A stretch of DNA of 64,000 nt from Lantana camara (GCA_037501455.1 CM074859.1:93206894-93270893), one strand, 5' to 3'. Shown: positions 32,550 to 45,666, numbered from the stretch's first letter. Notes: generated from the sequence alone by a model not told the origin. A program made the numbers and translations.

Positions 32550-35258
32550 GTTATATCTGGGCATACTTGTTCATGATTGAGTACTTGGTCATGCAAACAT
32601 CACATTAAATCTCTTTTGAGATTTGCTTTGTTGCACCATTGGTATATAAACGCATAACTTTATCGGAGGTTAATCACTACTACTCATCGAATTCTGTCAT
32701 ACTACTGGAATGAGATATGGGATTATCCAAGGAAAGGATAAAGGTTGGGAAGTAGAAGAAACAAAGTATGTGTTATGGGAAGTTAAAAGGTAATCTTGGT
32801 GAGGAGATGTAGCCTGTTCTTTGAATAAGCAATAAAGATCAATTCTTGTAAGAGAAATGGAGGTAGTATTTGAGTTCTTAAAGGAGTCCTTCGACACCGA
32901 AACTTATTACCTCCTGAGCAGAAATGTCTTAGGACTATATCAGCCATGAGGGAAGTAACACCACTTTCGAGGAAAACCATAATGAACAACTCCGACTGAG
33001 TACAAGAGGATAGAAGAAGTAACCTATTAAAGTTATAAAATTGAGGTGTAACTACCATAGCGCGTTGTTGCAGGAAACGCTCGAGTAATGTGAAACATCC
33101 AGTTGGTATAATGATACAAAGAGAAGTGAATTCCCTGATAGTAAGAAAAATATGATATCCCTACCGCTGATCGAGAAGTTATTTGGAAAACCACGAGATT
33201 TTCGATTATGCTTCAAGTTAGATTTGAATAGGGGCAGCGTGTCCCCAATTGAAGGTCAAACAAGGATGTTCCAAGACCGTTTTCCATACAGAACTAAGGG
33301 TACTCCGTTTCACAAAGATATCGAGGAATTAACGATTATATATACAATAATTGAGAATGTATTGGATTTCCAGAGGATATCTTTACAAGTTATCCTGAGC
33401 TCCGTTGGCAACATCCTGATGTACTTAATGGCTAAAGATGCATGATTCATTTGACAACTAGTATTGGGCACTTTGCTGGAGCACAAGTCAACTACTAAGT
33501 TCAATTAATATAATTTTTGGTAGAAAAGAGAAACACTCTTTGATCCTATCACTTCTAGCTCAGGAAGTTGCAGATAAACCTTCAAGGATAGAAACAGTGA
33601 TGGATTTGATATTATCACGGAATACATCTAAAGTAAAGGCTTCTTGCCAGATGGAATATTATAAAGTGTCTCCAAAGAAATTAAGTAAAGATCGGCTTAT
33701 GTACCCATAACAACCTTGTTGAAAAAGTAAAAAGGACCTCCTTGCTTTAGTGATGGACACTTTGCTGGATCACAAGCCCTAAGCCAAGTTCAGATAATGC
33801 AAATTTTTGGCTGGAGAAAGAGTCACAATTCTCGGGTTTATCGCAACTGTTTAGGGATTAATGTGGATCTCTCAAATTTCGAAACAATTGTAAAGTGGAA
33901 ACCGTCAAGGAATTTCTCTGGGGGAACGGAGGTTATACAACCTATACAGATGTGTCAAAAGAAGGAGAGATAGCGTTTTGATGCGATATGGAGAAATAAC
34001 AGTGCATACTTCAAGAAAGCTTAAACCATATGAGATCAATTACCTTACACATGACTTGGAGTTACCAGGAATCGTTTTCGCACTTATCAAGTGGAAGCAT
34101 CAGCTTAATTGGGTTATATTTGAAGTTTTCGCAAATCGAAAGAATTTATTCTATCTATTCCGTCAGGAGGACCATGACTGCATAATTTGGTACCATCTTA
34201 AGAAGCTAATGTGGTAGCTGATGCGCCATGTCGAAAAGCTAGGCTGGCTACCTCGATATATTATCACCACTGAAATAGGAAGGGATGAAAGCACAATCTA
34301 ATGATGAATGGATCAAGACATGTTCACATTTCAAGGACAAGGATGACGAGATCAAAGTCCAAGGTTAGTGAAAATGGGATTTTGAGGTGTAAAAGTAGAG
34401 TTTGTGTGCCATCAGTAATTCAAGAAGAAGAATAAGACAAGACACATGAAACATATTAGACGATACATCCTGGAGGGACAAAGATTCATCAGGATCTCAA
34501 GAAACATTTCCGAAGGATTGGAATGGAAAGAGACGTAGCTGAAAATGTCAAGAAATACTCAGCTTTCCAAGAGGTTAAAACAAAATATCCAAAGCCAGGC
34601 GAAAAGTGGTAAACCCAGCCAACCCATACTTGGAGATAGATCAAATAACTATGGACTTTATCACCAGTTTATCGTAAGACAGAGAAGGACAGAACAGTAT
34701 ATGGGTCATAATCTACAGATCGATTAAATCAGCACATTTTTTTTATCAGTTAAGATAGCAAACAAGGATAACTCTTTGGCAAAACGGTATCGAGAGGAGA
34801 TTGTGAGATCTTATGGAGCACCGGCTAACATAGCTGCTGATAGAGATCCAAAGTTTACATTATAATTTCGGCAGAGCATTCCAGAGTTATGGGAAGAAAC
34901 TTAGACTTCATCATAACAGCCCATCCTCAGACATATGGATAGTCACTGGGGATGATAAAAAGTCTAGAGGACATGATGAAGGCATATACATTAGATTGTC
35001 GGGTACTTTGATGAGTCGTCCTAAATTTCAATAATGAAGGAAGTACCGTGAGGATCAAGCTCAACCGATGGTTTAATCCAGATAAAGATTTTTGGAAATA
35101 AAGTTACTTGGTTTGATATATTGGAAAAATCTCCTAACAAAGATCCTGAGGAAAGGACACGACACTTGGAAAGTAGGGTAGGAACCGAGAAAAGGATACA
35201 AGAACATCACCCTAAGTTGTCCCTAGAATGGTTGTGGAATCTGAGGACAGATTCCTTT
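32550..35258 (+). pseudogene. pol: Wrecked chromovirus pol of element B
   Basis: Fragments are in the right order but in many frames, with many stops. RT: PLIEKLFGKPRDF and FKLDLNRG at about 33160-33240. RT palm/thumb: a CEFW-like segment occurs twice, at about 33468-33700 and 33755-33920. RNase H: SRKLKPYEINYLTHDLEL at 33978-34200, then an ADALSRK-like remnant. Integrase: zinc-binding remnant at about 34440-34550; SDRDP-like and HPQT-like core pieces at about 34845-34935. Chromodomain-like remnant at about 35130-35210. The start of this block (32550-33090) shows nothing recognisable. It encodes no functional enzyme. By order and content it is an old Tekay-like pol, decayed far more than its LTRs. 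Confidence 0.85.
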
Positions 35259-35272
35259 TAAGGGGGGAAGAT
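35259..35272 (+). other. Polypurine tract of element B
   Basis: AAGGGGGGAAGAT-type tract directly before the 3' LTR, which starts TATAACAG (TG to TA in the first dinucleotide compared with the 5' LTR). Confidence 0.85.
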
Positions 35273-36709
35273 TATAACAGCCCGTATCAGGACCTAGCTG
35301 GAAATAGTAAATCAAAGAGGAAAAGAATGCGTTTATATACCTTGGTTCACCTTTACAAATGTTCATGCATTGCATTCTTATGTGAACAATGTGCATTCAT
35401 TAGTCGTATTGTGTTTTAAGGGGGATTTCCTTACCACGAACCAAATTTACTAATCATTTTCTGAGCCTACCTTGTCCTAGCATCTCATTGGAACCCTAGA
35501 GGTTCATAACTCATGTTTCCTAGTCATATGAACATATTTTCCAAGCTTCGAAATCCTTTCTTGATCATTAGGGGTATTTTGGGAATTTTTGTCAAAAGTA
35601 CTATTCATTTTCCGAACCAGCACTATGCCATTTTATTCGAGAGACCTCAAAGAACCTATATCTACTTTCTTAGAATTTTTCAACTCTCTTTTCAATGCTT
35701 TGAGGTTTCGTTTATGTGTCCAGAGCAATATAAGAATTTATTTTCAAATAAAAATTTCCGTCGGTAGGATATATTTCCTTCGATAGGCTGATTTAACCCT
35801 TGAGATCATCACCATAACGTTCCTTGATTTTTCCTACACTTTTGGAAAGCTTTTTGGACCTTCAAATCATACTCTAAGTATTTATTTCATAATTAAAATA
35901 ATTTTCGAAATTCCAGAAAACCCTATCTTGCGGAGCTTATAACTTTTAAACCGTACGTCCGATTTTGACCTGTGAGTAACCGTTTCGAAGCTAATTTTAT
36001 TTCCTAGATCTTGGACACTTTTAGAACTCCAAAAATACAAAGGAAAAAGGTGAAATTGCCAGAATACCCCTGCTGTGACAATTATGTAAAGAAGGAAACC
36101 TATTTTTGGAAATTTCATAAAATACCCCACCTCAAGTCCCTAGAATAAATATTATTTGCACTCTAGTCCTTCCCAACAACTATAAATAAGTGTGTTGGGG
36201 TCTCATTCTCTCCCTCACACCACCAAAACCGGCACCCCCCCCACTTGAAGAGGTTAGTTTTCTTTATTATTTTATGTTTTAATTAGTTTAAATTATGTTT
36301 TAATTTAGGTTTTAATTTATGTTCTTATTTTATGCCTTAATTATGTTAGATTTTAGGTTTTAATATATGTTTTTTTTTTTTTGTGCATGAATTATGTGAT
36401 TTAATTTATGCTTTAAATATTCATGAATTTATGAATTATGTTTCTTACAGTATAGTTTATTATGAAACGTGTTACATAATCTAATTATGTTACAATTTAA
36501 TTGTGTGACAATTATTGTGACATGTTATATGTTACTTTTTAATTATTTTATGATCATACTTAGGTAATTTAATTTATTACATGATTTAATTTAATGTTGC
36601 ATGCTATTTAATGGTACATAATTAAAGTATAACCTATAATTTTAAATGTTACATGTTTAATTAATTGTTACATATTTAGACTTGACCAATTGATATATGT
36701 TATGGTATA

Positions 36710-37064
36710 TATGTACAATATACATATACGTATTTGATTCCAATATGTATAAATACTAAGTGTATTTTCTAAATAAATACCTATGTACTTTTGTATAAAT
36801 ACCGTATGTATTCTAGTATAAGTACCGCATTTATTCTTGTATAAATATTGTATGTGCCCTGTATAAATACTGTAGAAATACGGTTGGTATCCCCGTAAAA
36901 ATACTGTATACATACTGTATAAATATCGTATACATACCGTATAAATACACGTATACATACAGTATAAGTACCGTATACATACTGTATATATACCATATAC
37001 TTGAACAGTGACCTTTGACCGTTGATCTTGACCTTTGACTTTGACCTTGACCAAGAATTTTGAC
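36710..37064. repeat. TATA-rich array and TTGAC cluster, element B 3' LTR
   Basis: Counterpart of 6100-6469. The unit structure is kept with several substitutions, and there are six instead of seven TTGAC cores, so both features predate the insertion of B. Confidence 0.8.
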
Positions 37065-38085
37065 TTTTAACCTAAATGATCATTTTGAAGAGACGAATTC
37101 AACGGTCGAAGCCTTTTTTGAAAATTCTCAAAAATAGGGGATCAAAGCAGGTTTCAAAGTTCACATTCATTTCCTAAATGTGATTGTTTTAAGACCATAA
37201 GAATATATACCCTTGAGTTCTTGACACGAGCTTTCAACTGAAACTAATCCTTTACTTGAATCCTTTCTTCGAAAAGATTATTCCTTGTTTAAGTGTTCCG
37301 CATTCTTGTTGATCTTATACTTCAATACTTGGATACCCTCACCCAATCATTAATCATTATTATAGTTTGGAACTTAGTTCCTTAAGGCTCATGTCTATGA
37401 TCATAAATTGATTAAAGATTGTTTGATTTGTATTGATCTATTAACTCAAGATTAAGTATAACTCGTAATCAATGTTCCATTCTTAGTTAAATGATTCTAC
37501 TGCATTAAATGGTATTACTCTCCTTTGTAATGCGTTACATGAATCTAATTATGCCCTCATGCTTTGATGATTGTTGAATAATTATCACGAAATCTCGCCA
37601 CATGATATGATATGTGACGCCCCGTATTCTCGAAGGGCGTCCTGACGATATTAACAAGTCTCTACACTTGTGTGTGTTTAATTTAAGAGTTCTTGAATTA
37701 TGTGATTTAATGTAAATCCAGTTTAATATGTGATCATTTGGTTTATTCTAAAATTTATGGTTAAGTTGATTTTTAAATCCATCATGTTACTTAACTTGTT
37801 TAATTTCGGTTTACTTGAATTTCTTGAGATTAATTATCAATCATATGTTTACGAAGTGTCGTTAAATTTTACGAAAGGTTTCTAAAATTAAATTGAATTA
37901 AACTCTAATTGGTAAATCTATCTCTTTCATTTTAACTTATAAAATTAATTCGGAGCTTGAATGTTTATTCGTAACTTTACCAATTTTATTTACGATTATT
38001 TGTACGCGATATTTCACTTTGTTACGCGATAAGGATACCCGGTTGTATATAGCTTGTGCACAAGACACATTTCTCCCAATCTCTT

Positions 38086-38086
38086 T

Positions 38087-38118
<32 letters not shown>
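38086..38118 (+). repeat. (CT)n pyrimidine patch
   Basis: An almost pure CT run about 35 bases after a TATATA box in solo LTR C. Its position is typical of a plant core-promoter Y-patch or a start-site region. Confidence 0.75.
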
Positions 38119-39140
38119 TTACCGGGGGTACTATGCGCGGCTTTGGTTACGAGCCCATACCTAGATCGTTTCTCGACGTAATTCAACAAACGAACAGTTC
38201 ATTTCGATTATCTCGGCGAGACCAACGCAAGAGTACCAATTTCACGGTCTAACGACGAAAGGTGGTGGAGTTATGGCCGAATTTCAGTAGCAGCGGCGGA
38301 GCTGTCAGACCGCCGCCACTTCGCCGGCCTTACGCGGCGGTTTCCGGCCACCTCCTCGATGCACATGCCGAAGACAAATAAAGAGGACATCCCAGCGCAC
38401 CGTTTGACGTCGGCGGCGCGGCCATCTGGGCCACGATGACGCCACACGAGCCGCCTGAAGCTCGCAGCGGCGGCGCCCGTCACTGTAGCGGCGCGATTCC
38501 GCCGTCTCCGGCGGTCTTTTTCAGCGACCCTCTTCGTTTTCCAAGGTTTTTCGACCCCCTGAGTTCATTTCCGGCATCAATTTCACCAGATCTTGGCCGT
38601 AGGTGGTGGTTCCGGTGACGTGGGCGGCGACAGAAACTTCGGCCGACAATGGGGCCCTTTTCCGGCCATCTTTTGGTCTCGGGCTCTTCACGAAAGTTGT
38701 TCAGAACGGCGAGAACTAGTAGCCTGTGAACATGCGACTCTTGATGCGGTGGTTTGGCAGCGGATCGCGGCTGTGCAGCGACGGCACAATGGCGGAGCTA
38801 GCTCCGAGGATTTTTCCGGCGAGCTACCTTAGGGCTTTCGAAGAGCTCGTCATGAGTAAGACAACGCTTCTTTCGGATCACATTTTGGTTCACCGTTTTG
38901 GAAGTAATTTGAGTTTGAAGATTTTAGGGTTTTCGTGTTCTTAGATCTGAAATTGGAGGAGATTGACTTGGAATTTCCAGAAATTTATGGAGGATTCGGA
39001 ACGGGCACGAAGACTTCATTCAAGACTGATTTTTCGGGATTTTTCCGGCGACCTTCGGCAGCGGCCCGGCGGCGGTCCGGCCAAATTCTGGCAGCTACAG
39101 TGGTGGCGTTCCGGCGGCGTCTGGTCAGCATGTTATTCTT

Positions 39141-39152
39141 GTTGTGGTGAGT
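39141..39152 (+). promoter_or_regulatory. Candidate 5' splice site, solo LTR C
   Basis: TTGTG/GTGAGT, cut 39146/39147, at the sharp change from GC-rich to AT-rich sequence, as at an exon-intron border. Partner acceptor at 41288-41289 (intron of about 2.14 kb). Confidence 0.5.
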
Positions 39153-40650
39153 TCAACGCCACTTTCCGTTCATTAATCGGACACTCGATCTATTTATTAC
39201 GAATTATTTTGCGTAATTGTGATTATTTGAATTAATTGTTTTAAGTGCAAATAAATTGTTTATTGTTGGTTTGTTGATCGAGATGTATTCCAATCATATT
39301 AAAAAATATGTATTGAATGAATTGTTATATGCATGGATGTTTCGATTTACAATTTGAATCCCGATGTGATGAATTTATGCTATGTGTTTAGATATGAAGG
39401 GGTGTTAGTGTAATATTTAGAAACTAATCTTTTATGTGACTAAATGAACTTGAATGATATTTTAGAAGAACGAACATGTTGTGATTTCTTTATATGGATT
39501 TGAGACGTTCTCAATGTTATGTTTGTTTTAAATTGTGTTTCAAATATAAAATTGAGATACATGAAAGATGCTTGAACAAATTAAGACTTGATGCATAATA
39601 GGAGTTAGAATTATAATATCTTGACTTACTCTTACTACTCGGAAATGGTATATTATAAATTACGATAAATTGATAATTGTCTTGCTTGTAAGTAATTAAT
39701 TCCTAGTTGAATAATTGTATAAACACTTTAAACGAACAATTATGCTTAGTAATCAATTAAGGGGATGTATGTGTAATAATTCTAAACTTTTATAAATAAC
39801 TTAGGGGATGTAAGTGTAATATTTACGAAACTATGAATGTGACTTGAGCTTGTGTACCAAACATGTTGTGAAGTTGTAAAGTATGATCTTAAGTGAATTA
39901 AATGCACTCTTTATTTGTATAAAGCATGTTATCTGCGTACAACAACTTTGTATGTTTATATGATCAAGTTGCTCTTACTTATGCACTTTACAACTCGTCA
40001 TGAACTTGATGCTTAATTCTAATATTATAATTGAACCCTGTGACATTGGATGATTTAATATGCATTTTGTGAATACATTGACTTCCTAAATTGATCTTGC
40101 ATATTTGGATATGGAATTACGTGTCGGTTGCTTGTAAATATGACCTTGTTGAGTATTGATATGCTTTGAATGACTACGACACCTTATCCAAGCACAACAT
40201 GAACACGTATGCATAACCACGATCATGTTGAGCAACGCCGTGCGTCTTGTTTGGTTCATATAGAGTCTAAATCTGGGCTTCTGTATGTCTTGTCACAGAG
40301 TTTGGTGGTGCCGGTGGGCCCGAGGTTAGAGTGTTTGGTCCTTCACACTCTCAGACAGTACTACTACAAGGTGAGGTTTAGGATTTTGTATAGTTACGTG
40401 ACCTATGGCCTTTACATGTTGATTTCTACCCTTGCATGCGAGTATACACTATTATAGATATGTATGTGCTGAATATGATATGTTGACAATCTTGTGTGAG
40501 TCCTGCATAGATGGAGGTCATGAGGCTTAAAGTTCCATCGCGTAGGAAGGGTGTAAATATAAAACCAGTTTTTGAAGCATATGTAAGCTATTTTGGAAAA
40601 ACAGTTGTGTTGTGATTATGTAGCGAGATTGCCATGAAAGATTGGCCTAT

Positions 40651-40720
40651 GTGATCCGTTGTGATCTGTTCTGTTGTGGTCCGTTGTGATCTGTTCTGTT
40701 GTGATCCGTTGTGATCTGTG
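40651..40720. repeat. 25-bp tandem repeat, 2.8 copies
   Basis: Unit GTGATCCGTTGTGATCTGTT plus CTGTT, at 40651, 40676 and 40701, with one substitution in the second copy. Inside solo LTR C. Confidence 0.9.
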
Positions 40721-41248
40721 TGTGGATCTGATCCTGGTGAGCTGCAGGAATGGGTACCCCCGGGACGGTTAGGGCCATCGGGGTATTTATCCATTGCGTA
40801 GTTCCATTTGAGATATCTTCACACGACCCGTGCTGTAGGGAAGGTGTGGTATCTTGAGCCTTCGACTAAGGCTGGGGAGGACTCTTGTGGGTTCGCTACC
40901 CCTTGAGGGTGAGTCTATTTTTAGACGGTTTATCATAGATGGTTAGGGTCAACGCGTGGCTCTTCCATCATTGGAGTACAGGTTGGATTGATTTCGATTT
41001 ACGTTATGAGGAGTTGAGGTTGGAAGCTTGCATTCGCCGAGCAGTTGATTATGTTATGTTATCGAACTATGAATCGGGATAGAGTCTTTCTGGAAAATGG
41101 TTTCTAAACTTATATCTATATCTTATTCGGGTTCTTTCAAAACGTTCTGGTATGTAACACCTATCTCCGGTTCATGAGTCCATTCTTTTTATTCTGTGCT
41201 ATGCTCCTTATATATATATAATGTGGGTGTGCGTTAGCCCCCTCACTC

Positions 41249-41289
41249 GGTCAAGTTGACTGACCCCTCATTTACACTTTTAGTTGCAG
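41249..41289 (+). promoter_or_regulatory. Stem-loop, branch point and acceptor module, solo LTR C
   Basis: GTCA-AGT-TGAC stem (41250-41260) overlapping CTGAC, then a pyrimidine-rich stretch and TTTTAGTTGCAG/G (AG 41288-41289). GCTAGGCGG at about 41303. Confidence 0.5.
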
Positions 41290-43258
41290 GTTGTTGGCTT
41301 TTGCTAGGCGGAAGTGAGTCCTTTGAGTTGCACTTCGTCGGTCTAGTCTTTCTATTTGCATTTGTCTTTTTCATACACTTTACTTATGCTTTGACTCGTA
41401 GACTTGATATTATACTTTACTATTCGGTAGCCCTGCGTAGTACTCTCATTCGGCCCCTTGTGGCACTTGATGATTATTACTTTATGTTGATATTCGGGAT
41501 TAGGTATCTATGCTAGTTGAACCCATCACCTGCTTTGCATGTTTTGTTTTAAATGCTTCCGCTATCTCTTGTTATTGGTTTTATTTGCTTCCGCACTCTG
41601 AGTTTTGGTCAAGTTAGATCAACCTAGCCTAGTGTGTGAGTTGGTCTCCCGTTCGCTCTGATTCGGATTCGGGCATGGACTTTCATTTCATGTTCCGGGT
41701 CTGGGTCATAGTGCGGGGGATGTGGCATCCTCCTTATGGGGTGTTACATGATATGCTTTGACAATGTTTCGTCCTGTACATATGATATCGTTATGTGCTA
41801 TTGAATGACTTAAGGTCGTACCTACTTGTTTAAGTGACTATATAGTTTTTGGATAGAAACTTAATCATTCACCACTCACAGGTGAAGTCCGGATTTACTG
41901 TGGCTCCGGTATTATTGCATAATACCGTTTTTGTGGGTGAGGTTTAAACTATTTCAACTGGAGCCATGAATATTCCTACGTATTCAAATGATTTCGAAAT
42001 CAATGCCTTCGGGTGCAAAGATTCTTATCTTTCAAGTTAAACGCTTTCCCATTTTGGGGCAAGACTTCAAGTTAAAGTTAATGGTTTCTGATATACGTCC
42101 TGTACACTGCTACACTGTCTTGAATAAGGGTTCAGTCTCCTGAACTCTGTGTGCTTATGCACTTTTGTTATTCTGAATGCAAGCTTTGGAAATTTTGTTA
42201 TGTTGGGCCCTGGCGGTATGGTTAAGTAGTAGACCAGGAGGCGTGCGCCAATGGCAACTATGATACTGGCCGTCGTACTGACCTTGGTGATGGTTTAATC
42301 GAAGGTTGGTTACTCCACATCGAAGGTCGGGAGAGGTGGTAAATTCCTCCCGTTTTGCACGTCACCGCGGGGTAGCTCCCTGGGCGTGACAATAAGGGGA
42401 GAAGGGGTGGTGCATGTGTATATGGGTGTCGGGGTCCTAATGGATCTCGATACCAACTTTGTAAATGTTTTTGAGGAGCAAAGGACGGATATGGCCTAGC
42501 TTGCGGGCAACTTTGATTTTAAAGTCCGGTTCATATCTTTGGAAAATATCTCGTACCCTCTTCCCCATTTATAAAGTAAATATGAACTAGAACCTCTGTT
42601 GTGTGTACATGTGTGTGCTTGCTTGGAAATCTTATTTCAAAGTAATGTTTTGAAGTACGATTCTAAAATAAATATTCAAAAATTCAATTTTAAAGTATAG
42701 TTTCGAAGTAAATCCTTTTCTGAAAATGTAAAGTTTTAAGTACTTCTATTGTTTCGAAAGTCATGCCTCCCTTAGTCCTTTTGACTAATACCTCCTCCCT
42801 GTTTTCTGACCTCATGGTTTCAGGTTCAGTGATCGCTTGTTGGCTGGTATCTTGAAGTATAGGAAATCTTTTATTGTGCTCTTATGGTCAGGTTCTTTTG
42901 AACCATCTTGGTCTCCACCCTCTTCATGATAATGTAGCATTCAATTAGGTATTTATTGATCTAGCCCCGGTGTCCTTTGTTACTTATTTTCACTAGTTAT
43001 ATTTTCCCTTGACACTCTATCGAAATATCTCTTTCAATACTCAATTCCTGTATAGTCCTTGTACTTGGTTACTAGCCTCTTGTGCCTCATAATTTACGTT
43101 TCAAAAGTTTTAAATTTCTCATATTTCCACTGCAATGTTACTAGCCTCTTGTAATGTTTTGTTCGTTCGCCGGAGTGCATGTTGGGTGCTAGGTCTCCTA
43201 GCCATTCGAGAGGTACGAGGGTGCAAGGTTGTGGTCCCCTTCGGGGTGCTACAAGGCA

Positions 43259-45666
43259 GAAGCAAGACAATTACATATTCAATAGCAAGGAAAAATAAAT
43301 ACAATTTTATAGAAAAGTGAATACGTGTTCCACTAAACGATACACCTGTCCTAACCAGTCCCGAATCAATCAATTCAATAAATAGATCAATACAATAAGT
43401 AGATACAATATGCAATGCGTGTATATATAGAGGACTCGAACAAAGACACGACAATTCTAACTCCGCCTAGCATCAACCTGCAAAGAACTTGGAAGAAAGG
43501 AAAAGGAGGGATCAGTCTATAGAAGACTGAGTGAGCAGGAGGTATACGTTTATATAGAAACATGCACATACAAGCTGTAAATCCCGAGCAACGTTTTAGT
43601 TAAAATAGTTCCCATGAGGGCAAGAAATCAATTGATCAATGCTCGGACTTTACAACTACTAATTTAAATAATTATTTACAATTACAGGCTATCTGTGGCT
43701 CGGTGAGTGAGCGTGCACAATCTCCTACCAAACTCCGACAGTGTACAATGATTAAGTTCAGTTTCAGAGTGATCATACAACTCAATTAGTACCATACAGT
43801 GCAATCAGTCTAGGAAATAATCACTGGGTAACCCGTGGTGCCGGATTCCCCCAAGATCTCGTTTTCCCTCCATGATGGGAAGGTTAGCTAGCCTTCAACC
43901 ATCCAGTCATGGTGAGCAGAGGGTGCATGACTCCCTAAGCCCGGAACTCCTTCCTCCACCAATCTCCTAGTGGATTCAGGGGTCATCCCAACAGTGTGGA
44001 ACTGTGCAAGAGCTTACCATGGGTCCGATACCTCCCCAGCTCGCTCAATACACAAGTTCCAGAGCCCACAATCGATGTGCAGTACAGTATCTCGCCAAAA
44101 CAGGAACGGTCAATAGGTAACAATAACAATAGGTTCAATTTAATAAAGGTTTACTCGATTGCACGCTTGAAAAAAATATAAATATAAGTATGGTTTTTAG
44201 GCCAAATATCATTCATGCAGGTTTTAGCGTTTAATACGTAACTAGAACAAAAACACCTTCACCTGACAGGCAACAAGACAATACAAGGATGCAAGATAGT
44301 GCCTATTCGATCGATGATCTCCGCCCTGGAGAAGAACTAAACAAGAAAGGAAACATTGTGTACTCGTGAGATAGGACTCAATATGAAACCAAGAAGGACG
44401 CACGGCAATGATATGGAATAAGGTGAGTGATATGAAATGAAATGATACAATATATATTAAATCCTAAAATTTCATGAAGTGTAGTAAGTTTATGTGCACA
44501 ATTAATGTTTCAAGTGAACATACAATTCAATGAATACCCGAGTCTAAACATTAATAACAACATGTCCAAATTGAATAGAAACTTTAATTACAAGTTTTCA
44601 ATTTAATTAAAATTAACTGACAAACTAATATATAAATACATATATTAGCATTTGGTGTACATACAACATACATGTCACACATAGCCTATAAATTTAATTA
44701 TCACAACCACACTACTAATCATATAAGCATAACTATATATATATATATAAAAACAAAACCTCAAGCACACATACACATAAATACATGTATTGTATACAGT
44801 ACACGCACAAATTCATAATTAGCATATTTAACTTAATTAATATGACCGTAATTAATTATACAATATGCACGGTTAGCAAAAATTAATTCAATTCCTACAG
44901 TGCATTAGGCTTAACCCAAATTAAATAATCGGTTGATTCATTCATAATAATCATCTCACATTAAAGCTAAAACCCAAGACAACTTACGAATACATTCTTA
45001 TTTAAGTCAAATACATTCGCAACTAAAATTTATAATACAAGATCACACACGAAACATAATTAAACATGCCCAAACTTTAATAACTACTCAAATTGAAGAC
45101 CCAGTCTAGATATATACAGTTTTAGCATTAACTTCAAATTATGCAATTTCTCCGGTAAAATAGCTTGAAATTGATAAAATCTCTTCTTCTCCTACTTGTG
45201 CTTCAATCGTGATCCATGGAAGCATGAAAAAGGTGTATGTATGTGTTTGTATGAAAATGAAAGAGATATTACGTGATTCATCTATTAAATTAGATGAAAT
45301 GGCAATAATTGCAATTAGGTCCCTCAAATGTGTAAGTTATGCAATTAAGTTCTAAGCTTATGAAAGGTTGGCCATTAAGTCCAAATTAAGATCATGGAAT
45401 TAAGTCCTCAAATTATGAATGGTGATCAATTAAGGACACATAAGAAATTAAGTCACGTTCCACACTTAATTCACGTAGCAATTGAATTCAATTCATGCAA
45501 CAATTCTTAAATTAATATAATTTCACATAAACATGTCAGAATATAATTTATTAAATTATCATGGAATATATGAATTGGATAATCAATAGAATTAAAATAA
45601 ATCCTAACTCTCGGAAAACTCACACGTGACGTACGTACCTGAATAGCCGAAAATCGAGGCGTTACA
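43259..45666 (-). repeat. E-family LTR E1, main part
   Basis: Continues 4493-4663 beyond element B, giving a full LTR of about 2.58 kb; on the minus strand it starts TGTAACGCC at 45666. It has the stem-loop CAGTC/GACTG (43513-43529) and the acceptor TTTGCAG/G (rc of 43478-43479); no convincing donor is visible. The part from 43599 is also the first unit of the tandem array that follows. It contains no gene. Confidence 0.88.
43478..43529 (-). promoter_or_regulatory. Stem-loop, branch point and acceptor module, LTR E1
   Basis: On the minus strand CAGTC-TTCTATA-GACTG, then CTGAT, a long pyrimidine-rich run and TTCTTTGCAG/G, followed by GCTAGGCGG (rc of about 43464-43472). Confidence 0.5.

Larger units (their letters stand above)
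37613..41748 (+). mobile_element. Solo LTR C (gypsy)
   Basis: 4,136 bp starting TGTGACGCCCCG and ending GGGGTGTTACA, with target duplication TGATA (37608-37612 and 41749-41753). The empty site is visible in B's 5' LTR near 7010-7020. There is no internal sequence. It has a TATATA box (38046-38051), a CT patch (38086-38118), a GC-rich transcribed part (38270-39140), a donor GTG/GTGAGT (39146/39147), and the stem-loop module with TTGCAG/G ending at 41289. GCTAGGCGG follows. Reading frames in the GC-rich part show no known domain. Confidence 0.93.
4664..43253 (+). mobile_element. Element B: Ty3/gypsy retrotransposon with three nested insertions
   Basis: Its bounds are set by matching LTR ends (TGTAACAGCCCG... 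and ...CTTCGGGGTGCTACA), a primer site at 22166, a PPT before 35273 and the flanking duplication AGGCA. Without the inserts (A, D, C and their target duplications) the element would be about 11.2 kb: LTRs of about 3.83 and 3.84 kb and an internal region of about 3.5 kb. That is too short for a full gag-pol, and what remains of pol is heavily decayed. It lies in E LTR E1, in opposite orientation. Confidence 0.93.
35273..43253 (+). repeat. Element B 3' LTR (interrupted by solo LTR C)
   Basis: LTR sequence is 35273-37612 and 41754-43253, about 3,840 bp without the insert. It carries the TATA box (36181-36188), the candidate donor GAG/GTTAGT (cut 36252/36253), the ~22-bp TATA-rich array (36710-37003), six TTGAC cores (37015-37064), and the stem-loop and acceptor module (42772-42823). 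It preserves the pre-insertion site of element A at 42578-42590. Confidence 0.93.

Noticed and set aside
38019..39235. Host gene in the GC-rich part of solo LTR C
   Set aside because: Several short overlapping frames on both strands, none long or similar to a known protein; the whole block lies between LTR ends with a clean target duplication.
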